A stretch of DNA of 12,590 nucleotides from Litorivivens sp041625575 (GCA_041625575.1 JBFJTG010000092.1:1-12590), one strand, 5' to 3'. Positions 7,270-12,590 are shown, counted from the first letter of the stretch. Notes: generated from the letters alone by a model not told the origin. Numbers and translations: made by a program.

Positions 7270-8181
7270 ATGAATTATCCCTATAGCGTGGTAGACGTTT
7301 TTACCGAAAGTGCATTCGGCGGTGCGCAAATCACTGTTTTTACCGAAGCGGAAGGGCTCAGCGATAAGCAAATGCAAACCCTTGCGCGTGAGACAAACCA
7401 TTCCGAGACGGTATTTGTTGTGCCGCCGAACAAGGGCGGTGCTGTCCGTTTGCAGGTATTCTCGCCACAGGGTGAGCGCGAGGTGGGCAGCCACACGACG
7501 GTTGCAGCCGCCTTTGCCTTGGCCGAAACCGGCAAAATCAAGGTTAACGGCGAAATGATTCGCCTGCGCTTCGAGCAGGGCCAGCGCGAATTTCCGGTGC
7601 TGCTTAAACAATCCGATACAGGCTTAATGGCCCAACTCGGGCTGGCAGTGGAGCCGCAGATTGACCGCTACGTGCCCGATACCCGGGAGCTGCAAACTAT
7701 TCTCGGTCTCGCGGCGCACGACATGGAAGTGCTGAAGGCACGCCCCCTGTTTGTCCGTTGTGACACGCCCTACCTGATTGTGCCGTTGCGTTCTTTGGAC
7801 GCGGTGTATCGCGCTACGTTTCATGGTGAAGCCTGGGCGCAAAGCAGTGCGTCGTCTGTGCCGGTAAACGAGATATTGGTGTACTGCCGGGAGACTGAGA
7901 CGGCCAAGGCCGATTTTCATCTGCGCTTGCTTGGGCCGAACCGCGCTATTCAGGATGATCCCCCTGTGGGCGCGGCAATTCCCGCTTTTGCGGCCTATTT
8001 GGTCGATGTGCAGAAACTGACGAGCGGTACTCATGCGCTGTGGGTTGAGCGTGGCCGCAACGCCTCGCGACAAAGTCTGCTGAAGGTTGAATTTGACCAG
8101 CAGACTGGCGCGCCCTTATCGGTGAGAGTAGGCGGTTCTGCCGTGCTGGTTGGCGAAGGGACAATGCGCCGTCCGGCTTAA
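7270..8181 (+). CDS. PhzF family isomerase/epimerase-like protein
   Basis: A 303-residue member of the PhzF superfamily (diaminopimelate-epimerase fold). PhzF itself isomerises a dihydro-anthranilate in phenazine synthesis, but most homologues have no known substrate, and no phz genes are present here, so phenazine synthesis is not implied. The N-terminal half has YSVVDVFTESAFGGAQITVF, the catalytic Glu46 in ETNHSETVF, and REVGSHTTVAAAFAL (71-85), where most relatives read 'GHATLAAA'. The C-terminal half has DDPPVGAAIPAFAAYL (229-244), where 'EDPATGSA' is usual. The Asp (230) is kept, but the Ser that lines the PhzF active site is Ala235. The two halves each form one lobe, and the length (about 300) is normal. 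The ATG at 7270 with GGAG upstream is preferred over the ATG at 7255. It is a single gene, convergent with the patatin-like gene. Confidence 0.87.
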   Translation: MNYPYSVVDVFTESAFGGAQITVFTEAEGLSDKQMQTLARETNHSETVFVVPPNKGGAVRLQVFSPQGEREVGSHTTVAAAFALAETGKIKVNGEMIRLRFEQGQREFPVLLKQSDTGLMAQLGLAVEPQIDRYVPDTRELQTILGLAAHDMEVLKARPLFVRCDTPYLIVPLRSLDAVYRATFHGEAWAQSSASSVPVNEILVYCRETETAKADFHLRLLGPNRAIQDDPPVGAAIPAFAAYLVDVQKLTSGTHALWVERGRNASRQSLLKVEFDQQTGAPLSVRVGGSAVLVGEGTMRRPA

Positions 8182-8183
8182 AG

Positions 8184-8210
8184 GCCGGGAGTTGCGACGC
8201 GGCTTTCTTT
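8184..8210 (+). terminator. Possible intrinsic terminator of the phzF-like gene
   Basis: GCCG (8184-8187) pairs with CGGC (8200-8203) and is followed at once by TTTCTTT. The arms enclose a loop with a further weak GT/AC pairing, so the stem is short. An alternative hairpin CCGGC-TTAAAG-GCCGG (8173-8188) spans the stop codon. The two are mutually exclusive because they share 8184-8187. The T-run overlaps the last bases of the converging patatin gene. The position directly after the stop fits termination, but the stem is modest. Confidence 0.38.
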
Positions 8211-9279
8211 ACAGCGTGTCCTCCGGCGGTGGTACCTTCGCCATGGCAGAGCTCACGAGCTGGCTGGGGTCTATGGCCTCTCCATGCCGGGGCTCATTGG
8301 GGTTCGGTGGCTGGCGGTGATCTTCTGCCAGCGCCAGCGCATATTCAATTTCAGGCCACATGCGGTCAACCACCGCCCGCCCCTCGGCAATGGCATCGCC
8401 GGAGCGGGCCAGTTCCAGAAAGCCGACGTGCCCCAGTCGCGGTGACAGGGTGACATCGGCGGGTTCGCCTGCCATGCGGCTGCGGGTAATCCGGTCTTGC
8501 ATCACGTTGATTGCGCTGAGCATGACGTTGAGTGTGCCCGGAGCCTCTGCCTTGTCGCCCTTGCTCCAAAGGTTGCTCGCGGCCCCTTTAATTGACTGGC
8601 CAAGGCGGCTGAGCATGGAAAACTCATCGCTGTCGTCATCTTCCGTATCGTTTTCCTCGACAGCCTCAGGCGCACCGGGTTTTGATTCGGATTGCGGGCG
8701 GCGGGGCCTGTTACTGACTAGATCGCTATTGAGATTGACGGAAATGATGGTTTCCGCACCCAGCGCGCGACAGACGGATACCGGAACGGGATTGACCAAG
8801 CCGCCATCTACCAGCCAGTGGTTGTCTTGTGCCACCGGCACCAGCATGCCGGGAATCGCGATGGATGCTCTAACGGCATCCCACACGGGGCCTTCCTGCA
8901 GCCAGGTTTCCCTGCCTCGGTATAGGTCGGTGGCGACGGCAGCAAAGCGTATGTTCAAGTCCTCAATGTTGGGGTTGCCATAATGCTCCTTGAAAAAATC
9001 GATAAGGCGGCCGCCGTGGGCCACCCCGCCGGTGGCGAGTAGTCGAATATCCATAAAATGCAGAATATCGGTGTTGGTGAGGCCGCTAACCCAGTCGGCA
9101 AAATGGTCGAGTTTATCGCAGGCGTGAACTGCGGCAACCAGTGCACCAACCGAGGTGCCGCAGATAATATCGGGCTCAATACCACGTTCGCGCAGTCGTT
9201 GGATCACACCAATGTGAGCCATGCCGCGGGCACTGCCGCTGCCCAAAGCCAGTGCTATTCGCTTTTTGTGTTCAGCCAT
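8209..9279 (-). CDS. Patatin-like phospholipase (RssA/NTE-like)
   Basis: A serine-aspartate lipid acyl hydrolase of the bacterial patatin family. The 356-residue protein has the oxyanion-hole motif GSGSARG (13-19) followed by MAHIGVI, the nucleophile elbow GTSVG with Ser43, and the dyad Asp158 in VDGGLVNPVPV, with the conserved SIAIPGMLVPV segment between them. The catalytic set is intact. The core up to about residue 190 resembles E. coli RssA. After it comes a strongly acidic, low-complexity insert (about 195-222, PEAVEENDTEDDDSDEF), then a helical region (SAINVMQDRITRSRMA) and a Pro-rich tail. No signal peptide, so it is cytoplasmic or membrane-peripheral. The substrate is probably phospholipid, but this is inferred from family. 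The start ATG at 9279 has AAGGA 11 nt upstream. It diverges from the M15 peptidase gene. Confidence 0.92.
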   Translation of the reverse strand: MAEHKKRIALALGSGSARGMAHIGVIQRLRERGIEPDIICGTSVGALVAAVHACDKLDHFADWVSGLTNTDILHFMDIRLLATGGVAHGGRLIDFFKEHYGNPNIEDLNIRFAAVATDLYRGRETWLQEGPVWDAVRASIAIPGMLVPVAQDNHWLVDGGLVNPVPVSVCRALGAETIISVNLNSDLVSNRPRRPQSESKPGAPEAVEENDTEDDDSDEFSMLSRLGQSIKGAASNLWSKGDKAEAPGTLNVMLSAINVMQDRITRSRMAGEPADVTLSPRLGHVGFLELARSGDAIAEGRAVVDRMWPEIEYALALAEDHRQPPNPNEPRHGEAIDPSQLVSSAMAKVPPPEDTL

Positions 9280-9361
9280 TGCAGAATTCGTCCTTGTTAG
9301 CCCAACTGCGTAGTATGCAGTCCTTGGGCACTATCGTCATCAAACACCGTGGGAGTGCTTT

Positions 9362-10078
9362 GTGAATCTTTCGCAAGTTTGTGGTTGCGACGACGGCTTG
9401 CTCGCCGTGCTCGGTGGTTCGCATCGCCTGCATCCGGATGCTGTTGAGGCATTTTTGCGCTTGCAGCAACACGCTGCCGAAGCCGGCTTTATATTGCGAG
9501 CGGTGAGTTGTTATCGCTCCTTCGAACGACAGTTGGCGATTTGGAACGCCAAAGCCACCGGTGAGCGAGCGGTGTTGGACAGTGCGGGTAAACCCTTGCG
9601 GCGTGAAAAATATAACGATTGGGAATGGGTGCAGGCGATTCTCCGCTGGTCGGCCTTGCCGGGCGCGTCACGCCATCATTGGGGGAGTGATCTCGATGTT
9701 TACGACGCGGGGGCCGTGCCGGAGGATTTTCGAGTGCAGCTAACGCCTGATGAAGTGTGCGATGGTGGGCCCTTCTGCGCGTTACACGACTGGTTTGATG
9801 AGCAGATTGCCCGAAATACCGCAGCAGGATTTTTCAGACCCTACGCCGTTGATGCGGGCGGGGTGGCCCCGGAGCGCTGGCACCTCAGTTTTGCTGCGCT
9901 GGCTGCTCAATGTGAGCAAGTGCTCACTAGCGATGCGCTATATGCAATGCTGGAACAGCGTAGTGACCTGGCCTTGTGGTCGGCAGTCGGTCAGCACTGG
10001 CCAGAAATATATCAGCGATTTGTTGTGGCGCCGGAGTGCGCACAAACCCGCATAGCCAGTTGGGGAGAGGGTAAATGA
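9362..10078 (+). CDS. M15-family (VanY-like) D-Ala-D-Ala carboxypeptidase
   Basis: A 238-residue zinc peptidase of family M15, whose members trim D-Ala or related residues from peptidoglycan peptides. The metal site is complete: SRHHWGSDLDVYD (103-115) gives His105 and Asp112 in the SxHxxGxAxD pattern (with Asp110 in place of the usual small residue), and ERWHLSF (171-177) gives catalytic Glu171 and the third ligand His174. Arg-containing SCYRSFERQ (49-57) matches the family's 'GYRS' substrate segment. The start is GTG at 9362, chosen because GGGAG (9351-9355) lies 6 nt upstream. No signal peptide is visible, which is odd for a wall enzyme: it may act on recycled cytoplasmic muropeptides or be exported another way. 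Its last codons overlap the cysE start by ATGA (10075-10078), so translation is coupled. L,D- versus D,D-specificity cannot be decided. Confidence 0.87.
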   Translation: MNLSQVCGCDDGLLAVLGGSHRLHPDAVEAFLRLQQHAAEAGFILRAVSCYRSFERQLAIWNAKATGERAVLDSAGKPLRREKYNDWEWVQAILRWSALPGASRHHWGSDLDVYDAGAVPEDFRVQLTPDEVCDGGPFCALHDWFDEQIARNTAAGFFRPYAVDAGGVAPERWHLSFAALAAQCEQVLTSDALYAMLEQRSDLALWSAVGQHWPEIYQRFVVAPECAQTRIASWGEGK

Positions 10079-10860
10079 GGCGGCAGTACGACACCGAAGC
10101 ACTGTGGCAAACAATAAAGGAAGAGGTGCGTGGATTCGGCGAACGTGAGCCCTATCTGGCCAGCTATTTTTACGCCAATGTGCTTAATCACGATAATCTC
10201 GCCTCGGCATTGAGTTTCCACATTGCTACGCGTCTGGGCTGCGACAGTGTGCCGGAAATGACCTTGGCCGAAGTGTTTGAATCCGCGCTCAAGGATAATC
10301 CTGAGATCTTGCAGGCAGCGGTAGCCGATATCTATGCCCACTATGAACGTGACCCGGCCTGTAATTATTACGCCTTGCCAGTGCTGTATTTTAAGGGCTT
10401 TCAGGCAGTGCAAGGTTACCGCTTTGCACATTGGCTATGGCAGCGGGGCAGACAGTCGCTGGCGCTGTTTCTGCAAAATCGCATTTCGGTAACGCTGGAC
10501 GTGGATATCCACCCTGCGGCGCGTATCGGCCACGGTCTTATGGTTGATCACGCAACGGGTGTTGTGATCGGTGAAACGGCTTCGATCGGCGACGATGTTT
10601 CCCTGCTGCACGGGGTGACTTTGGGAGGCTCGGGTACGGCTCATAATCCGCGTCACCCCCAGGTAGGTAATGGTGTCTTGATTAGTGTGGGGGCCAAACT
10701 GCTGGGCAATATTCGTATCGGTGAGGGCGCAAAAATTGCCGGCGGTAGCCTCGTGGTCAACGATGTGCCCGCGCATGTGACGGTTGCCGGTGTACCGGCC
10801 AAAATAGTCGGGGCGCCGCAGCAGTCATCGCCCTCTCTGGATATGGATCACGGCGTGTGA
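10075..10860 (+). CDS. cysE: Serine O-acetyltransferase CysE
   Basis: Transfers acetyl from acetyl-CoA to L-serine, the first step of cysteine synthesis, giving O-acetylserine for CysK/CysM. The 261 residues (E. coli 273) comprise the all-alpha N-terminal domain (about 1-140) with RDPAC at 92-96 (Asp93 corresponds to E. coli Asp92). The left-handed beta-helix hexapeptide domain follows (DIHPAARIGHG, VDHATGVVIGETA with Asp158-His159 as the catalytic pair, VTLGGSG, KIAGGSLV, VAGVPAKIVG). The family's C-terminal tail is shortened and ends in Val (DMDHGV) rather than the Ile that inserts into the CysK active site in the cysteine synthase complex. A GGGGAGAGGG ribosome site (10062-10071) lies inside the end of the upstream peptidase gene, and the ATGA overlap shows coupling. 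There is no isc-type neighbour, so this is the general biosynthetic copy or one of two. Confidence 0.94.
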   Translation: MRRQYDTEALWQTIKEEVRGFGEREPYLASYFYANVLNHDNLASALSFHIATRLGCDSVPEMTLAEVFESALKDNPEILQAAVADIYAHYERDPACNYYALPVLYFKGFQAVQGYRFAHWLWQRGRQSLALFLQNRISVTLDVDIHPAARIGHGLMVDHATGVVIGETASIGDDVSLLHGVTLGGSGTAHNPRHPQVGNGVLISVGAKLLGNIRIGEGAKIAGGSLVVNDVPAHVTVAGVPAKIVGAPQQSSPSLDMDHGV

Positions 10861-10974
10861 AAAATGCCGTTACACATACACAAAACAGGCGTAGAGTTAT
10901 CTGCCAGCTGGCTCTGCATCGAATAAACTAACAGAGCAAAATTGGTGCAATATGCGGGAGGCTAATGCAAAACA
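10861..10974. other. Intergenic region upstream of the AP2-like gene
   Basis: 114 bp separate cysE from the next plus-strand gene. It holds a perfect 10-bp palindrome GCCAGCTGGC at 10903-10912, with a central PvuII-type CAGCTG, and a good ribosome site GGGAGG at 10956-10961 that sits 13 nt before the ATG at 10975, which is long. The nearer ATG at 10965 is in another frame and reaches a stop after six codons. There is no clear sigma-70 promoter and no terminator after cysE, so partial read-through is possible. The palindrome could be an operator, but nothing ties it to a protein. Confidence 0.35.
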
Positions 10975-11451
10975 ATGAGCGTTAAATTACTGGATAATCA
11001 GGCATTTTATGGCTACCGGGTACGAAGGACCGTAGACGGTAAGCTGCATCAGGAATATTACTCCCTGAAGGAAAACGGCAAGCGTTTAGTCGGTGCCAAA
11101 CGTAAAGCGGTCGAAAAAATGGCCCTTGAGCGTGATCAGGAACTGGAAATTGCCCAGAAGAAGGCGCGCGAGGCGAGTAAGGATGAGCGCTGTTTTAACT
11201 CCGACGGTTCAGTGAAAGGTATTAGCTATCTGCTGAAAACAGAGAAAAGCGGCAACCTCACCCCTATCTTTCAAGTGGGTATTGCGTCTGAATTGCAACG
11301 CAAAACGGTGTGCACCAGCTTTTCGCTGAATGCGCATGGCAGTGAAGGTGCCTGGGAAAAAGCCGTGGACGCCTACGCCAAGCACAAGGCCATTAAGCGC
11401 AATTCCAAGCTGTATAAACGCCTGAAAGTTGCCATGCCAAAAGTGGGTTGA
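10975..11451 (+). CDS. Hypothetical protein with two AP2-like halves, possible DNA-binding
   Basis: A basic 158-residue protein that I do not recognise as a named family. It is rich in Lys/Arg, with no signal peptide or membrane segment. Two regions look alike in outline. Residues 11-57 run FYGYRVRRTVDGK, then QEYYSL, then a charged helix (GAKRKAVEKMALERDQELE). Residues 96-138 run PIFQVGIASELQRK, TSFSLNAHG, then a helix (EGAWEKAVDAYAKHKAI). Each is a beta-hairpin followed by an amphipathic helix, the plan of AP2/integrase-type DNA-binding domains, and the 'SFSLxxHGxxxAWxxAVxAY' stretch resembles that fold most. Between them lies a Lys/Glu-rich helix (about 50-72) and a short loop. Function is unknown; DNA binding is inference. 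It stands alone between cysE and a converging merR-type gene. Part of its sequence appears somewhat AT-richer than its neighbours by eye, which may mean transfer but is not strong. Confidence 0.72.
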   Translation: MSVKLLDNQAFYGYRVRRTVDGKLHQEYYSLKENGKRLVGAKRKAVEKMALERDQELEIAQKKAREASKDERCFNSDGSVKGISYLLKTEKSGNLTPIFQVGIASELQRKTVCTSFSLNAHGSEGAWEKAVDAYAKHKAIKRNSKLYKRLKVAMPKVG

Positions 11452-11576
11452 TTCAGACTTGTCCCCGCGCTATCGGGCAGGGTTCTAACGATGGAGCCCT
11501 GCCTCGTTTGTCGGATACTCTCCAGATTGGCACCCGCATTGTCGGAAGCGAATATTGTCTTATCCAAATTTCCATT
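11452..11576. other. Intergenic region between convergent AP2-like and merR-type genes
   Basis: 125 bp between two converging stop codons. Apart from the hairpin at 11475-11504, I see no further repeat, promoter or reading frame with protein-like features in it. Confidence 0.5.
11475..11504. terminator. Strong hairpin, probable shared terminator
   Basis: GGCAGGG (11476-11482) pairs perfectly with CCCTGCC (11497-11503). The stem continues inward through TTCTA/TGGAG with two G-U pairs to a four-base loop (ACGA, 11488-11491), giving about 12 base pairs, plus an outer G-U at 11475/11504. On the plus strand it is followed by TCGTTTG, a poor U-tract, 24 nt after the AP2-like stop. On the minus strand there is no U-tract. 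The position between convergent genes and the stem strength support a terminator, but not a textbook one. Confidence 0.55.
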
Positions 11577-11996
11577 TCATTCCTGCCCGAAGCCATCTGC
11601 CTCCATTGCCTGCAGAATCGTACAGTAATCTGCTGAATGACTGGCGCCATCGCAGGCTTGTGCAACGCGATCAAGAGCCTGATACATCGTCTCCAGTTCC
11701 TCAATGCGCTGTCGGATGACGGCAAGTTTGCCAAGGGCAATTTGTTTTACGTCGGCGCAAGTGCTCGCGGTTTTATCAACGCGTATCGACAACAGCTCGC
11801 TGATATCTTTTAAGGAAAATCCCAGCTGCTTTCCGTGAAGGATAAATTTCACCCGTGAAACGGTATCATCGTTGTAGTAACGGTAGCCGTTTTCACCGCG
11901 AGGGGGTGGCGGCAGTAAGCCCTCGCGCTCATAGTAGCGCAGGGTTTCAATATTGCAGCCTGTGAGCTTGCTCAGTTTGCCAATTGGGTATGCCAT
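11577..11996 (-). CDS. MerR-family metal-responsive regulator, ZntR/CadR/PbrR-like
   Basis: A 139-residue dimeric activator that twists an over-spaced promoter when it binds metal. The N-terminal winged helix-turn-helix is typical: MAYPIGKLSKLTGCNIETLRYYEREGLL, then GENGYRYYNDDTVSRVKFI and LGFSLKDISELL. A dimerisation helix follows (about 82-112), then a metal loop, QACDGASHSADYC. By comparison with E. coli ZntR, Cys80, Cys115, His120 and Cys125 are kept. The second cysteine of ZntR's adjacent CC pair is Asp116 here. A Cys rather than Ser at position 80 points to divalent metals (Zn, Cd, Pb) rather than Cu(I). GGAG lies 8 nt before the ATG at 11996. No metal exporter gene is visible; the divergent neighbour is a predicted alkylsulfatase. 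Which metal is sensed, and whether it still binds two ions, is inference. Confidence 0.9.
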   Translation of the reverse strand: MAYPIGKLSKLTGCNIETLRYYEREGLLPPPPRGENGYRYYNDDTVSRVKFILHGKQLGFSLKDISELLSIRVDKTASTCADVKQIALGKLAVIRQRIEELETMYQALDRVAQACDGASHSADYCTILQAMEADGFGQE

Positions 11997-12038
11997 TGTC
12001 TGCGCTCCAAAGGGTTGCGCTAATATCCATGCAGCCTT

Positions 12039-12070
12039 ACCTTAAAGTCTGTAGTCAGGTTTAGGGTCAA
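12039..12070 (-). promoter_or_regulatory. MerR-type over-spaced promoter/operator driving the merR-like gene
   Basis: On the minus strand TTGACC (complement of 12065-12070) is a 5-of-6 -35 box. It is followed after 19 bp by TTAAGG or after 20 bp by TAAGGT (complement of 12039-12045). Spacers of 19-20 bp are the hallmark of MerR-family promoters. The spacer holds an imperfect dyad, CTG-ACTA-CAG with flanking AA/TT. The transcript would begin near 12031, some 35 nt before the regulator's ATG, so the regulator would activate its own gene. Only the self-directed promoter shows this architecture. Confidence 0.6.
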
Positions 12071-12132
12071 GTAAAGCCAGTTTTACGCGCGGTTGCGAGC
12101 GCCAATAATAATAGCGTATAGAGGGAATACGA
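12071..12132 (+). promoter_or_regulatory. Possible sigma-70 promoter and ribosome site of the alkylsulfatase-like gene
   Basis: TTTACG (12082-12087, 4 of 6) and AATAAT (12104-12109, 5 of 6) are 16 bp apart. The transcript start would fall near 12116, just before the ribosome site AGAGGGA (12120-12126), which lies about 6-7 nt from the ATG at 12133. This promoter has ordinary spacing and lies downstream of the MerR operator, so any MerR control of this gene would have to act from upstream. Confidence 0.3.
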
Positions 12133-12590
12133 ATGACAATCAAAGTGTGCTGGGCGGCCATAGTCGCGATGCTGCTGGTGGGCTGTGACGGACGGCAGAC
12201 CGGGAGCGTCCGGGATGTGAGTATGCAGGGGCATGTTCGCAGCAGTCTGGCCGAGCATTCGGCGGTTTTTGAGAAGCGTATTGAAAAGGTGACTGGCGGG
12301 GTTTACGTGGCCATTGGTTACGCCCTCGCCAACTCCATCATGCTTGAGGGTGACGACGGTGTGGTGATCGTCGATGTAACCGAAAGCGCTGAATCCGCCG
12401 CCCAGGTATACAAGGCGTTTCGAGAACTAACGGACAAGCCGATCAAGGCTTTGATTTATACACACAATCACGCCGACCACGTGTTCGGCGGTGGTGGCTT
12501 TTTCCCCGATGGTGCACCGGCGGATCTTCCGGTCTACGCTCACGATAGCACCAACTACTACATCAACCGCTTCGCCAACATCATCCGGCC
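12133..12590 (+). CDS. Lipoprotein metallo-beta-lactamase-fold alkylsulfatase-like enzyme (N-terminal part)
   Basis: This gene is cut by the right edge; 152 complete codons are visible. The product starts with a lipoprotein signal (hydrophobic WAAIVAMLLVG then Cys18, lipobox LVGC). In E. coli, Asp at +2 (here Asp19) keeps lipoproteins in the inner membrane; other species differ. After a linker comes VYVAIGYALANSIMLEGDDG (58-76), VVIVDV (77-82), ITDKP-like LTDKPIKALIYT (99-110) and the metal-binding HNHADH at 111-116, with VFGGGGFFPDG after it. This order, especially 'GYALANSIMxEGDDG' and 'THNHADHVFGG', matches the SdsA1/BDS1-type alkyl (aryl) sulfatases that split sulfate esters such as dodecyl sulfate, using two zinc ions. 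The rest of the metal site and the dimerisation and C-terminal domains lie beyond the window, so the sulfatase call is likely but not proven. Divergent from the merR-like gene. Confidence 0.85.
   Translation, partial: MTIKVCWAAIVAMLLVGCDGRQTGSVRDVSMQGHVRSSLAEHSAVFEKRIEKVTGGVYVAIGYALANSIMLEGDDGVVIVDVTESAESAAQVYKAFRELTDKPIKALIYTHNHADHVFGGGGFFPDGAPADLPVYAHDSTNYYINRFANIIR

Noticed and set aside
7111..7611. 166-codon minus-strand frame crossing the Rieske/phzF-like intergenic region
   Set aside because: It overlaps both the divergent promoter region and the phzF-like gene, and shows no recognisable protein signature.
7270..8181. Phenazine biosynthesis cluster suggested by the PhzF-family gene
   Set aside because: No other phz gene is in the window, and most PhzF-family proteins are not phenazine enzymes.
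8360..8983. 207-codon plus-strand reading frame opposite the patatin-like gene
   Set aside because: Antisense shadow of a gene with intact catalytic motifs; its translation is Ser/Arg-rich noise.
11448..11740. Small reading frames on both strands over the intergenic hairpin and merR 3' end
   Set aside because: No ribosome site or protein-like composition; they overlap the merR-type gene and the hairpin.
1..12590. A mobile element, CRISPR array, toxin-antitoxin or defence cluster
   Set aside because: No transposase, integrase catalytic motif, terminal inverted repeat, spaced repeat array or known defence domain was seen on either strand.

Overview
The window is a compact, gene-dense stretch of a free-living gammaproteobacterial chromosome. 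SfsA, RsuA, CysE and the ZntR-like regulator all read like gammaproteobacterial proteins, and the overall style (moderate GC by eye, MipA plus AsmA envelope genes, alkylsulfatase) recalls marine Cellvibrionales/Pseudomonadales. That placement is inference from protein character only. Twelve complete genes and one gene cut by the right edge can be supported. There is no tRNA, rRNA, insertion sequence, CRISPR array or phage module.

Layout. Positions 1-1848 (+) hold two rRNA-modification genes only 8 bp apart: the RsuA pseudouridine synthase and an RsmC/RlmG-type guanine-N2 methyltransferase. Converging on them is a minus-strand set, MipA/OmpV outer-membrane protein (5950-5141), then an AsmA-family protein (5135-2436), then a Cys-type glutathione peroxidase (2361-1882). 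The first two are 5 bp apart and almost certainly one transcript. Divergent from mipA is sfsA (6066-6782, +), which converges with a small free-standing Rieske protein (7100-6786, -). Divergent from that is a PhzF-family enzyme (7270-8181, +), converging with a patatin-like phospholipase (9279-8209, -). Divergent again is a pair (+) made of an M15-type carboxypeptidase and cysE, which overlap by ATGA.

Positions 10861-12590 are the least ordinary part. They hold a 158-residue basic protein of no recognised family whose two halves each look like an AP2-type beta-hairpin/helix DNA-binding unit, a strong hairpin between convergent genes, a ZntR-like MerR regulator lacking one of the usual zinc-site cysteines, a MerR-style promoter with a 19/20-bp spacer, and the start of a lipoprotein metallo-beta-lactamase of the alkylsulfatase type.

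How the genes fit together: most are housekeeping or envelope functions in short operons, and I see no large hidden system. The best candidates for something undescribed are the tandem AP2-like protein and the MerR/alkylsulfatase divergent pair. Both proposals are inference and need homology or structure searches.
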